64,000 nt of DNA from Gigaspora margarita (Eukaryota; Glomeromycota; Glomeromycetes; Diversisporales; Gigasporaceae): assembly GCA_009809945.1 (NCBI GenBank), contig WTPW01001596.1, positions 100,415-164,414 of the forward strand, written 5' to 3'. A model generated the notes under the pieces. It saw nothing but the letters and a program-made list of their open reading frames with translations, was not told where the DNA came from and searched no databases. Below, in pieces: positions 48,643 through 60,389 of this stretch (within the stretch, counting starts at the first letter, position 1; the number at the start of each line of letters is the position of its first letter). A program made the position numbers and the translations under genes.

Positions 48643-49829
48643 ATCTGTATATGCGGCAGCTTCTCCAAGTTTAATAAATTGTAAAGATGCAAATCAGCAC
48701 ATTTCTTATATATATTATTAATTATATACCTAAAAACCTGATTTGCGCCCATATGCAAAGACAATGCTACCAACTGTAATAATATAATGTATTTATTTGT
48801 TATTTTTTTTTAAGTTTATTCATTTTTAATGAAATAAAACCCAACACATAATATTATTTTAGAATAACAGATAATATAAAATAGTTAATTTAGTCTTAGA
48901 TTTTTGACAATTATTTTTTTGGTTTTTTTTTTTTTTAAAAAAAAAAAAATTCTCTCGGTCTCACTTTGCTCGGTATCTTTTCAAAGCCGGTTTCATATTT
49001 TATTTTTGTTTTCCTCATTTCAAACCCAGTACTACATTTTACGTCATAAAATATTACCGGTACCAATCTTTTTCCTATATATTTTAATCTCGCTTTGTTT
49101 GTCTCGTTTCGAATTTCCATTTTACTTTATTTAATAAATAAAGAACACTATTTATTGGTAATACAGGTCATGTTGTAAGATAAAGTCTAAATCATGTTTC
49201 ACAGCAACATTGAATCAGATATAATTAAATTTAAATGAATATCAAATTCTTTCACTACGATTTTTCATTATGGTCTTTGACAATAAGTGGTTATCAATTA
49301 ACTTGTCCTGTAAAAGATACATATATATGTTGTAAACAGGAACGGAATTTAAGTGGATTTGAAATTTTCTAGTTAACTTAGGTTAGGGTATGGGTGTTCA
49401 TATGATAAAATTAACCCCAAAATGCTGGTTTTATATAAAAATTCCGAATCCACTTAAATTCTTTCCGTTTACAACAAATATAAACGCAAATACATATTTA
49501 TAAATCCAAGTAAAGATTCAATAAAAACAAATACGAAAAATTTTTTTACCAACATTTAATATTGCCTCTGATTTATTCAATCAAAAATACGCATAACAGC
49601 GTAGCAACAGCAATTGCGATAATAATGGGCGGATAATCACACGTTACTATGCATAATATAAAATCGATGCGATCTGGTTTATTCATACACATAATCATTA
49701 CACTAAATATCTTAGTATTCGAAATTAGTTTCGGAAAATTTAATCCGAAATTAGTATGATTGTTAAAAAAATTGAACCTCCGAAACACAGACCTTTAATC
49801 CTCAAAAACTATAATCCGAAGCATCTAAA
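48643..49829. repeat. Duplicated downstream flank, copy 2
   Basis: Blocks align with 35474-37629 (see that entry). Homology stops at about 49829, immediately before the 36-bp tandem repeat, and at 37629 in copy 1. The terminal block 49711-49829 carries a relic of the GAAACC-type hAT element (CGAAATTAGTTTCGGAAAAT), shared with 37500-37629, so that relic predates the duplication. Confidence 0.8.
49328..49476. mobile_element. MITE with TGTTGTAAAC ends, only in copy 2
   Basis: The ends are TGTTGTAAACAGGAACGGAA and, reversed, TGTTGTAAACGGAAAG, with AATTTAAGTGGATT conserved on both sides. The paralogous site in copy 1 (ATATACATAAACTC near 36765) is empty, so this 149-bp element inserted after the duplication. 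The flanks share ATATA, and the exact duplication is unclear. Confidence 0.8.
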
Positions 49830-49931
49830 TACCAGGAACGTTGTGATGAATATCACGGAGTGATACCAGGAACGGAGTGATGAAATCACGTAGTGTATAC
49901 CAGGAACGGAGTGATGCAAATCACGAAGTGT
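49829..49931. repeat. ~36-bp tandem repeat, three units
   Basis: Three units of TACCAGGAACGGAGTGATG followed by AAATCACGTAGTG are present, each internally an imperfect inverted repeat (GAGTGAT/ATCACG). It begins exactly at the end of the duplicated flank. Confidence 0.85.
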
Positions 49932-51747
49932 AGGGTTATACAGCAAATTAAGAGCCGTTCGTCCGCAAAATCTTAAGTTTGATTGGTCCGCATGACTTAT
50001 TCGTCACCTTTTTTTTATTCTTCACACAATAATTTGTCATTCTGTTATTTTTCACATATATATTCGTCACGCTTTCTATCTATTAATATGGTATAGATCA
50101 GCAGATATAGCGCAAATACATATTTTTACAGAATACTATCTTAACATACAAAGGACTGTGGACATGTGCATTATCAAAGTTACGATAACTAACGATATTA
50201 AACTTAATAATTTTATACACAAAATTTGGTAACCCGATGCAAATTAATTTGTCTATTTACCTGATATTTGGCATTTTTCATTTTTTTCCGTAGGATTTTT
50301 TATTGGGTTGATTAAATGATAATCACTGATCGTCAAAGACGATAGCGAAATAATTTTCGGATAATTTGATAATCTGATCATTATTTATATGATGCGTTTG
50401 TAAACATGATTTGCTAATATGAGCAATAAAGTTTTGCGTCTTGCTTAATAACAAAAAAGAACAAGTTCTATTTTTACATTAAGTTCCCAAACATTAATAG
50501 ATCATAATTATTTTATCAAGTTGTTATAGCTTTGTTATGTGCGGATTGGTTTGGATGTTATTATAACATTCCCATGATCTTCCGCATAATTGCAATTTTG
50601 TAATTATATATTTCGATCCTTTGCATGATTTTCAAGTTGGCTGTCAGTCAACAGATTGAAGAGATGGCTAGGCAGGGTTACAATGCTTATCAGACACAGT
50701 CAACACAACTCCAGGCAGCGCAGCAAATCAGCGTTATTAAAGTTCAGACATGACCTTCTATCAACTTCCGGATCCAATAATTATGAGGTACAGAGTGCAA
50801 CAAAGATTAGCGTTATGGAAAAATCAGATATGAACTTCCGGATCCGGTAATTATGAGGAAATTATGAGAAAATCACCAGCTCACAAGCAAAATCCACCAC
50901 TACGGTACAGCTAAGTATAACAATGTATATAGCATTGCAACAACATACGTGGTTAACATCTAACTGAATTGCTAAAACATTTCTTTTGTGACCCTGTCCC
51001 ACTCTCCTATAGATACATGCTTCATGGACTACTCAATTAGAGAATCAAATATTCCCAGCACATCAAACAGAAGTGGTTCAGATCTTGCCAACTGCTTATT
51101 TCATTTGTTGGCTAGCCTACATTACGCATGCAGATAATGACCAGCGCAACCATTTTTATCATTTTGTCACTCGACCTATTTTCAACATATAACAATAAAT
51201 ACATATATAGGAATTTGCCTCGCTAGTCACGTGATCTACAGATAGTTCATAGCATCAGTTCGGTTACTTTCTAAAATTTCTGGTCTGTATGGATGTCAAT
51301 TTCTCACAAACCCCAAGTAATTTCCCCAACACCGCTAACCACCCAACCGTTTATGCAAATGACCCAAATAAGCCTAGTGTTGGGTGGGTGGGTACTATTG
51401 ATAAAGATAGACTAATGTCAAGCTAACAGCAAAGACAAAAAAGGTACAGTAGAACAATTTCCATCTTTACCACTCTTAGATAACAATTCCCTATGATCTC
51501 ATACTTACTCAACCATCCATTATTCCTTAAACAATGCATCATACATACCTTACTCTTAAATACATCACCTCTGTCATCAAATACTTAAAACTTACCCATC
51601 AATTACCCTGCATCATGGACCCAGGTCATGGTCTCATGACAAAAGGATGCCCGTTACTTTGTTCACCGCATCAACAAAATACATAATCGATCTATAATTT
51701 ATTAATAATCAAATACATGAAAATTGAATTACATTCTCCTATAAGAT
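49932..51747. other. Intergenic, no gene supported
   Basis: It holds the left copy of a dispersed repeat (49945-50370; see 59545-59920). At 50656-50850 a short frame contains a duplicated CAACTTCCGGATCC segment, which is not convincing as a gene. A hairpin of CCACCCAAC...GTTGGGTGGG lies at about 51345-51395. Confidence 0.45.
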
Positions 51748-51749
51748 AC

Positions 51750-53502
51750 ATCAGCAAATTTATAATAGCGTAATCTTACGTAAGATATTACGAACCGTAA
51801 TATAAGCAAAATATTACGTAATATATTTCATATATTTCGAATTATCGAATTTTCAAAATATTACGAAAGTAATTTCGAAATATTTCAAAATAGGTTAACA
51901 AAATATTTCGATCCCTTTCAAAATAATTTAGGACTAGGAAACCAAGCTGGATCAGGATCAGTAGGTCTGTAACCTGGATCNCGCATTAGACTGATTTTTN
52001 GAAATAGNTCNAAATAATTCGATGATATTCAAATTCTGTACTACAAGATCAGATTAGATCTTTTGTTTATAATTAGATCTTCTATTTTTTTTCTTTCGCT
52101 TTTTTGTTTTTATTTCGTTTCATTTTTTATTTTCGTTTCATTTTTTGTTTTCGTTTCGTTTTTTTGTTTCCATTTTTTTTCTATTTTTTTTTAATTATTT
52201 TTTATTTCGGCACTTTTACAAGACACCTTTGCAAGAAGATATACAACATTTTGAAACCTTTCGCATGTCTACTCAGACTTCTGACATATTCAAGAACACC
52301 AAGAACGCTTCTTTAGAGAATGATTTAGTTAGGCGCAAGTTTTCGCAAGTTTTCGCAAGATTTTGCAAGTTTGTGCAAGTTTTTGCAAGGTTTCGCGTCA
52401 TTTATTTTTTCGTTTCGTGTTTTTTGTTTTTGTTTTCTTTTGTTTTATTTTAAAATTTTTTTTATTATTATATTTCGGCACTTTGCGAGAACAGAACCCT
52501 TACTTCCTGGCACTTTGCACGAAAAACAACCCAGACTTTTTCGGTACTTTGCGACTTTTTTGGCATTTTGCAAGAACATTAATACGACTTTTGCAATTTC
52601 TGAATTTACAAGAACACGAACTCTTACGAAGATTTGGCGCTTCGTTTATTTTTTTTTTACTTATTTTTTTAAATTTTATTTTAGTTTATTTATTCCTAAC
52701 TTCTTCAAAACTTTGCGACTTTTCTCAGCAATTTGCAAGAACCAACACTTCTAAGAAACGTTTTTATTTTGAAGTTTTTAGAAAAAGAGTGCGAAACGAA
52801 GTTTATAGCCAAAACAAAAGAAGTAGTCAAAGTGAAGACAATAGAAAACAAAGAAGCGAAGATAATAACTAACTGTGGGTGAGCGAAAATAAGTGTGTAG
52901 GGCTAGTTTTTTGTATATAGCGATAGAATTAGAAGCGAAGAAGTGCGAAAGTATTTAAAATAATATATAATAATGTAAAAATAATATTGTAAAAAATGTA
53001 TAATAATTAAAATATAATATATAATATAATATGTATAATATATAATATAATAATAAATAAAAAAATAATAATAAATAAAAAAATGTAAAATTTTATAATA
53101 AATTGCGAAACCTTGTGAAATAAAGCGAAAAACTGTAAAAAAGCATGATTATATGAATATGTATATCGTTTATTTATTTTTTAAAAATTTGCAAAAATTT
53201 GCCAAATATTGCGAAACAATGCGAAATGATCCAAAATATTGCGAAACAATGTGAAAATATCAAAATATTACCTCCTGCACACATTAGTTTATGGATCTGC
53301 ATGAGTACGCGACCCCTGTGGGAGGAGGTAATTTGCATTTTTTTTTATTTGGTATATTTCGAAATATTTTGAAATAATAACCGTAATATTACCGTAATCT
53401 AACGTAATATATTACATAATACACTATGACGATCGTAAGATTTTCGTAATATTACGGGCCGTAATATCTTACGTAAGATTACGTATATATAATTCGCTGA
53501 TG
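51750..53502. mobile_element. TA-flanked 1.75-kb element with TTACGTAA-rich ends
   Basis: TA at 51748-51749 and 53503-53504 flanks ends that read CATCAGCAAATTTATAA and, reversed, CATCAGCGAATTATAT, followed on both sides by CGTAATCTTACGTAAGATAT. The centre (52080-52880) is pyrimidine-rich with TTTCGTTT and ACTTTGCAAGAAC words, and the right part (52900-53240) has TTGCGAAAC words. A 66-bp hairpin (ATTACCTCC...GGAGGTAAT) lies at 53268-53333. The frames 52104-52872 are low-complexity and not supported. The TA duplication suggests a Tc1/mariner-type non-autonomous element. Confidence 0.8.
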
Positions 53503-54042
53503 TAGTTGTTATCTATTTGAGCGTATTGTTGATTTCTAAAATTTATACGTATAAGAATATGAAAATTTTGATAATTCTGTTTCTGAAAGTGAAATATTCA
53601 AAAATCAAGAATTCCAAGTTTTCACTTTGTAGCACTTATTTTTTAAAGTTGACATTCACCAATACAAAATAATTCTGAGAGCAAGTAAGTTTCGTACCAA
53701 ATTTTTTTTTTTATAGTAACTCATAGGAGACATTGTTATAATTCAATTGCATTAAATCAATCTTAACCACATGCTGCTGTACCAGAATAGTGAGTAAGTC
53801 TCATTGTAGAAACGACGATAATTCCAATGCAAATTAACTTTATTGCATATCCTGGCTACCAAAATAGTGAGTAAGTTTTGTAATAATATTTACAGTAGAA
53901 ATTATGATAATTCGAATGCTAACTCATCCTTAACTACTATGTGTTTGCATTAACGAAAGTTATATAATAGAATTTTTATACCAACTTATGGTAGAAATAA
54001 AATTCTAATACAAATTAACTTAACACAAATTGTAGTAGGTAT

Positions 54043-55628
54043 AGAGATGGGAAAAGCATTTTATAATAAAATGCGCAGGAATGTGCATTAATATGTGCAT
54101 AATATATAAAATGCACATGATACCTCATGATAAAATTTTTTTATTTATATCTTTATTATTGATAATACATATAAATAAAGACACTACTTATTGATTCTGA
54201 ATTAGATTTTCTCTACATACATAACTTTTTACAATTAGCTAATTGCAAACTTCATCATTGCTTATCTTACATAATTTGAGAATATATTAAATTATCCATA
54301 TCTCAGTTAATCTAATTTCAATGATTCAAAATGTACAGACGACAATTTTTTAAATCTCAAAGATATAAAAAAAAATATTGAAAAAAATATATGAATACCA
54401 ATTGATAATTAATTCATAGTAATAGATTAATTACAAATTATGACGAATCTAATATGAATTAACATGCAAATAATTTTATGTCACAATAATTACAAATTTA
54501 ATTGTATCGTCATCTTAATTTAAATTTTCTCACAGTCTTATTATGGTCTTTGGATATAGCAAATCAAAAATGGAAGTGCAATTGAATTTTTTATCCTCAT
54601 TATTAAGCAGTGCCAATTACCATTTATTTTACACTCACATATGAAATTAGTAGATATGTTTGTGCAGATAGGACATTTGTAACTGTAGGATAATTTTATA
54701 TTGCTTTGATTAATTCCCTTACAATGTCATTTTTTGCAAGTACAGAATTTGTATTAGTATTCACTGACATTTCTTCACAATTATATTATCTCATCAATTT
54801 GTTAATGAATTTGAATTGTGATGACATTCTTGATTATAACTTGCTTAGGGATGGAAATGGGTAGCCCAATGTGCCCAATGGGCTTTTTTTGGAAATTAAA
54901 TTCGGGCCATCTTTCAAAATACTGGTCATATAGTAATTTATCATATGACTAGTATTTTGAAAGATGGCCTGAATTTAATTTTTAAAAAAAGCCTGTTGGG
55001 CCCATTGGGCTACCCATTTCCATCCCTAAACTTGCTCATCGATGTATTAGTCTTAGCATTTTGATCACGGGTTATATAACCAATCAATAAGTGCTAAAGC
55101 ACAACAACTTGATTTTAGTTTTAGCACATTGATCACATTTTGGACATGATTTTATTGGTTAGTAGACTACAAATCGCTAAGAAAATTAGTTAATTATCAC
55201 ATAATCTGGGCGGCAAAAAATTCTGTCAAAAATTCTAGAAATCAATTATCTAAATATTTGGTTAAATGTAATTTTTTTTATATTTGCTAATATATTCACT
55301 ATTTTTTTAATTAATCTTATGCTTTATCTACCACGGAGCATTTGTCGTTTGCACTTATTCTTGCATTTATTCTTGAGCTCGAGACCAGTTATACAAAATG
55401 TTTCAAATTCGTGAACATTTTTTAGCCCAAAATGTTTTGTAAATATTGGGCAATCAAACAACAAAAGTTAAATTTGGCAAATTCGCATTTCATGATTTTG
55501 TGTTGTTTAGGAAGTTAATAAGGGCGTTAAGTTAATTGCACTTAATATTTAATTTTTCTATATAAAATTTTGATGGGATAAACTGCGCATGATTGAGGAA
55601 TCATGTGCACGCATGAAGCCCATCTCTA
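54043..55628. mobile_element. hAT-like element (TAGAGATGGG ends) inside the satellite
   Basis: The ends are TAGAGATGGGAAAAGCATT and, reversed, TAGAGATGGGCTTCATGCG. Flanks AGTAGGTA (54035-54042) and AATAGGTA (55629-55636) match at 7 of 8. Subterminal TGCGCA and GTGCAT words recur at both ends. A transposase cannot be followed in its 1.6 kb. It contains the younger MITE at 54846-55028. Confidence 0.8.
54846..55028. mobile_element. Palindromic hAT-like MITE (TAGGGATGGAAATGGG ends), 8-bp TSD
   Basis: Perfect direct repeats AACTTGCT at 54838-54845 and 55029-55036 flank a 183-bp near-perfect palindrome with ends TAGGGATGGAAATGGGTAGC. The high arm similarity and intact duplication suggest a recent insertion. 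Confidence 0.93.
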
Positions 55629-55891
55629 AATAGGTAACGAGCAGTAAGTTCTATACCAGAATTTTTTATAGTAGCTTATAATAGCAACTGCAATGGTTCT
55701 ACTACTACTATGTGTATCGCATAACAATAAGTTCTGAAACAAAATCATTTATTATTTATAGTAATTCACAGTAGAAATTATATTAGATCCAATGCAACTA
55801 ATTCAAACTTAAGCCACGCAAAGTTAGCATAAAATAGTGTTTTTTTTTAATTTACTGTAATTTAAGATTAATAAGCTTATGTTTACATTTA

Positions 55892-56081
55892 AAGCCATGC
55901 AAAGTTAATTTTTCGTTTTGCTTCAGAATTTTTTTTCAGGTCTATAGGGAAATTCAGGAAAATTAAGGCAAAAAAAAGGCATCACCGAAAAAAAATTAAA
56001 TAGAAAAATGGAATAATTGGAACAATTTGAATTTAAAAAAAAATTTTGTTGCAAAACAAAAAATTAACTTTGCGTAACCTT
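55892..56081. mobile_element. TA-flanked MITE (GCAAAGTTAATTTTT arms)
   Basis: The left arm AAGCCATGCAAAGTTAATTT and the reversed right arm AAGGTTACGCAAAGTTAATT continue through TTCGTTTTGC / TTTGTTTTGC. TA lies on both sides (55890-55891 and 56082-56083). It is the same family as the ends at 37117-37310, and a single related end lies at 55808-55830. Confidence 0.75.
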
Positions 56082-57539
56082 TACTTCAAACTGTGGTCAC
56101 CGTGATGTGGCTACCAGAATAGCAATTTTGTAAACAGAATTTTTTATAGTAACTAAAATTAAATCATGTAAGCAAATTCTTTATTACAGTATTATAATAG
56201 AAATTACGATATTTCCAATGCACCGACTTAACCACATACTGTAAATCCCAGAATAGCAAGTAATTCTGTATAAGAGTTTTAGATAATTTCAATACAAACT
56301 CAATCACTGTATGTACCTAATTAGCAAGCAAGCTTTGTAAATTCACAATATATTATGATAATTCTAATTCTACCAATTCAACCTTAATCATATATTGCAA
56401 TTTACTAATAAGTTCAGAAACAAAATTTTTTATGTGGAATAATAATTCACTGTGAATACAATTCAACTACCATGTGTACTATATTGGCGAGTAAGTTCTA
56501 TAACAAAATTCTTTACAGTAACTCAAGATATAAGTCATGATATTTTAATGCAATCTTAACTACATACTGTGATTACTGAATATTGAATATATTCTGCAAC
56601 AGAATTTTTACAATAACCTACAATAGAAATTTGTTAACAGAGTTTTTACAGTAATCTTATGTAAAAATCATGAAATTCTAATGCAAACTAATTCAATTTT
56701 AATCATTATTATAGTAACGAAACATTGAGTGAGTTTTATAACAAAATTTTTACAATAACATAACTACTATGTATATTATATTAGCAATAATAAATTATAA
56801 AATTGAATTCTTTACAGTAACATACTGTATTAGAAATTATATCATAATAATATAATTTGGTTACTAGAATAATGTGTAAGTTTTGTTATAGTATTTTATA
56901 TAGAAGTTGTAACAATTTCAATACTAACTCAACCTTAAATACACATATACTGCATTAGTAAGTTAAGCAAACTCTTTATAGTTAAGATAGAAATTATGAT
57001 AATTCTAATGCAACCAATTCAATCCTAAATACATACTATGGTTAATACCTGATGAAACTATTTTTTGCAGTGACAAAATAATTTTGTCAATTGTTTTGTC
57101 TAACAAAACCTTGATGATTGATGGATTACAGATTAATTTTACTTCAAATATAAAAATAGAATTGCTTTTGATGAGCTTTTTTATAATTTCTGTATGTTCT
57201 GAATCGTTAAATTTTCAAAATTACCGTTATTTCGTATATCATATAAAAACATAGTACTGTATACTTCTGAAATTTAACTCCTCTTTTTTTGTATGTAATG
57301 CAGGTCAACCTTGGCACAATAAGGCTGGGGTGCTTGTTTTTGGAAGTACAAGGTAGACTTACTAGTTACATGTTCTTTCAACTTTTTAATTCCTATATAA
57401 TATTGATAACAAAGTTCAAAATTACATAGTTGACCAAAATCACCACCTTCACTAGATTAAATCAATGGTTGATGTTTATGTTAATATGATCTACAAGCAT
57501 TCTATTGTAATTTTACTATATACCCACCTAATTCGACTA

Positions 57540-57775
57540 CTATATGGGTTAATAGAAAATGGCAAATATTTTTTAATAAACTTTAGATCAAAATATCTCA
57601 ATAATTATCAAACAAGTCTAATAAACATTTTTTATTCTAAATATATGTGGTTATAAAATTAAAAAAAAATTTTATTAAATTTGGTTTGATAATTGCTAAG
57701 ATATTTTAATTCAAATTTTAAAAAAAGTTATTAAAAAAATTTGACTGTTTTCTATTAACTTCACTCCATATATTG
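57540..57775. mobile_element. Inverted-repeat element in the satellite
   Basis: GTTAATAGAAAATGGCAAAT (57549) is mirrored by the reverse of TTTGACTGTTTTCTATTAAC ending near 57762. The arms continue through AAAATATCTCAATAATTATC. No clear target duplication. The ORF 57465-57656 overlaps it and is rejected. Confidence 0.5.
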
Positions 57776-58970
57776 CATTAGAAATAATAACTCCAATGAC
57801 TGAATTCTTTACAATAACTCAATGAAATTAACCACACACTGTAATTACTGATAAGCAAGTTCTGTAATATAATTTTTATTAACACAATTATTTATATACT
57901 TTATAAGGGAATAACTTTTGTAACAGAATTTTTTAAAATACTCATAGTAGAAATCACGATAATTCTAATACTTACTCAACCTTGACCACTATATATATAT
58001 CACTTTAAAGATTAATTATCTTTGTAAAAATTATAATAATTTACTCGATCTTAACCATTTACTTTTCACCAGACAGTAAAATTTGTAACTATATTATTAT
58101 GCCAAATGATTATAAAAATCATGATAATACTGTAACAAAATTCTTTATTAATACGATGATTACTGAAATAGCAGATAAATTCTGAGAATTTTTACAGTAC
58201 TTTTGGTAGAAATCATGATAACATCAATATTAATTCCAACTTAACTATTTATGCACTGTATTAGTAAATAAGCTTTATAACAGAATTCTTTACATAATAG
58301 AAATCACGATAATTCTAACAACCAACTCATCTTAACTGCATGCTGTGGTCACCTAATAGCGAGTAAGTTCTGTAACAGAATTTTTGCATTAACTCATAGC
58401 AGAAACTATGATAATTCTAATTTTACTCAATTTTTTATAATGTACTACAATAAAGAGTAAACTATACAACAGAATGTCTTTTTGCAGTAACATTGTAAAA
58501 ATAACTCGATTTTAAACACTTATTTGATCACCGGAATATTCTTTATGAGGTCTGTGATAGAATTTTTTAAGTAAATTATAGTAAAAATCATAATAACTTT
58601 GATACTAAACTATTTATGTATTGCATTAGTAAATAAGTTCTGTAACAGGATTTTTTACTATAAATCATGATAAATCTAATATAACCAACTCAATTGCATG
58701 CTGTGTTCACTAATAGCGAGTAAGTTCTGTAAATGCTTTTATAATGATTCAGTGGAAATTATAATAAATGCTAATATAATCTTAATTATTGTATATATAT
58801 TACCACATTGGCGAGTAAATTCCATAACAAAATTCTTTACAATGATAATTCTAATATAACTTATTCAAGTTTAACTATGCACTATGAGCTATGATAGATG
58901 ATAAGTTTCATAATAGAATTTTAATAATAAGTTACTAATGATTTTTTTTAAAAAAAAATACTGAATAAGA

Positions 58971-59930
58971 TAGGTGGCATGAAGTGGCACCTATCGAACT
59001 AGTTACTTATAAAATTAATTTGTATATCTGATATCTATGGGCTTGTCAGAGCAACCACCTCAAAATTCGCTATAATTGACAGCTATCGCAGCATATAATT
59101 TATTGATTAGTTATGATTGGATGCTACCTGTCATATTATAATTATTGAAATTACAGTGAATTTTGGTAATAAAAATGTAGTTTTTATAATATAATTTTCA
59201 GCAAGTATATCACTTGAGTATAATCTTGTATAGGCGAAAATTTTATTATCAAAAACTATATGTTTATTATCAATAAATAATTGTTGAAAATTGCTGTTAT
59301 CATTACAAAATTCATCATGTGCTCTACTACTTATCAGATTAGCTGTGTCTGAATTTTATACAAAATCCCTACATAAAATACCCTTCTCTGCTGAATTACT
59401 GCTATGTACTACTTAAGATTTTGCCCTAGGAATATAAAAGAACTAGGGTATTAATTGCCGCTAATTATAGTAGTCTTCCGTTCCTGGTTTCGCACGATAA
59501 TGTCACGCAGCTATCTAGTGGTTATGCGGCTGATGAAATTAGCATGCGTCCGCAAAATCTTGGATCTTATTGGCCAACGTGACCCTAACTGTCACATGCT
59601 GTTTATTTTTCACGTAGCAAGTATCACATTGTATGCTGATACTGCTTGACCCGTGATCTGTAATGTGACTAGTACTACCGTATAATAAGACATCTGACCA
59701 TTAAAAAAAAATGCGATTATCTATAGAATGAAATTACAAATGCTATAACAACCGATAGTAAAAATATGCTTTTTAGACGTAAATATCGGTGGCCCGATAC
59801 TAATCTGCATATCTGTTCGCTCGATATTTGGCATTTTTCATTTTTTTTCGCAGGATTTTTTACTGGGCTGATTAAATGATAATCTCTGATTATCAAAGAT
59901 GATAACGAAAATTTTCTTTTAAAATCATGA
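58971..59930. other. Insertion between satellite copies, no gene
   Basis: It contains a hairpin ATAGGTGGCA...TGGCACCTAT at about 58970-58997 and the right copy of a dispersed repeat (59545-59920). That repeat shares GTCCGCAAAATCTT, GATATTTGGCATTTTTC and GATTAAATGATAATC with 49945-50370. Confidence 0.5.
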
Positions 59931-60389
59931 TAGTACGAAACCAACCTTAATCACATACGGTATTGTGCATTGATTTGTAACAAAATTCTTTACGGTAAAT
60001 CATAGTAAAAGCATTGCTGCCATAGTCCTATATTTATCTATTGTATGAGAATTGTTTAACCAAACATCGCTTTAACAGGTTTTTGTCTCGATTAAGTTGC
60101 ATGACGATCACTATAAAAAAAATCTCTTTTTTTTATTGTCTTTCAGAATTGCACTAACTAAATATGTTATACATGTCATCATACTTAGGGATGCGTCTGG
60201 TGTGGGTCCCGAATTTACAGGAGGGTCCCCAAAATTTAGAAATTGACAGGAATTTTACATATCGACGATCACGAAAATATTGATGAAATTTTGTTACCAG
60301 TTACAAGAAATAGTGACAAGAACTTTACCGGTTTAGAATTTTTTTCTTTTTACGTATAAGCAGTTTGATGGTACTATTAGATATTGTAG

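Larger units (their letters stand above)
53680..58970. repeat. Decayed satellite of ~95-bp units (several dozen)
   Basis: The motif string GAGTAAGTTCTGTAACAGAA, TTTTTTACAGTAACTCATAG, TAGAAATCATGATAATTCTA, ATGCAACCAACTCAACCTTA, ACTACATACTGTGGTCAC recurs about every 85-110 bp over 5.3 kb. Clear unit starts lie at about 53687, 58262, 58353, 58455, 58627, 58714 and 58811. Copies differ by many substitutions and indels. The array is interrupted by 54043-55628, 55892-56081 and about 57540-57775. One further copy sits at about 59935-60015. Confidence 0.8.

Noticed and set aside
50656..50850. 64-codon Arg/Ser-rich ORF
   Set aside because: It contains an internally duplicated segment with indels in other frames; no motif or homolog recognised.
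52104..52872. Overlapping Phe-rich ORFs up to 169 codons
   Set aside because: Low-complexity translations of the pyrimidine-rich centre of a non-coding element, open in several frames at once.
57465..57656. 63-codon ORF
   Set aside because: It spans the boundary between satellite sequence and an inverted-repeat element.
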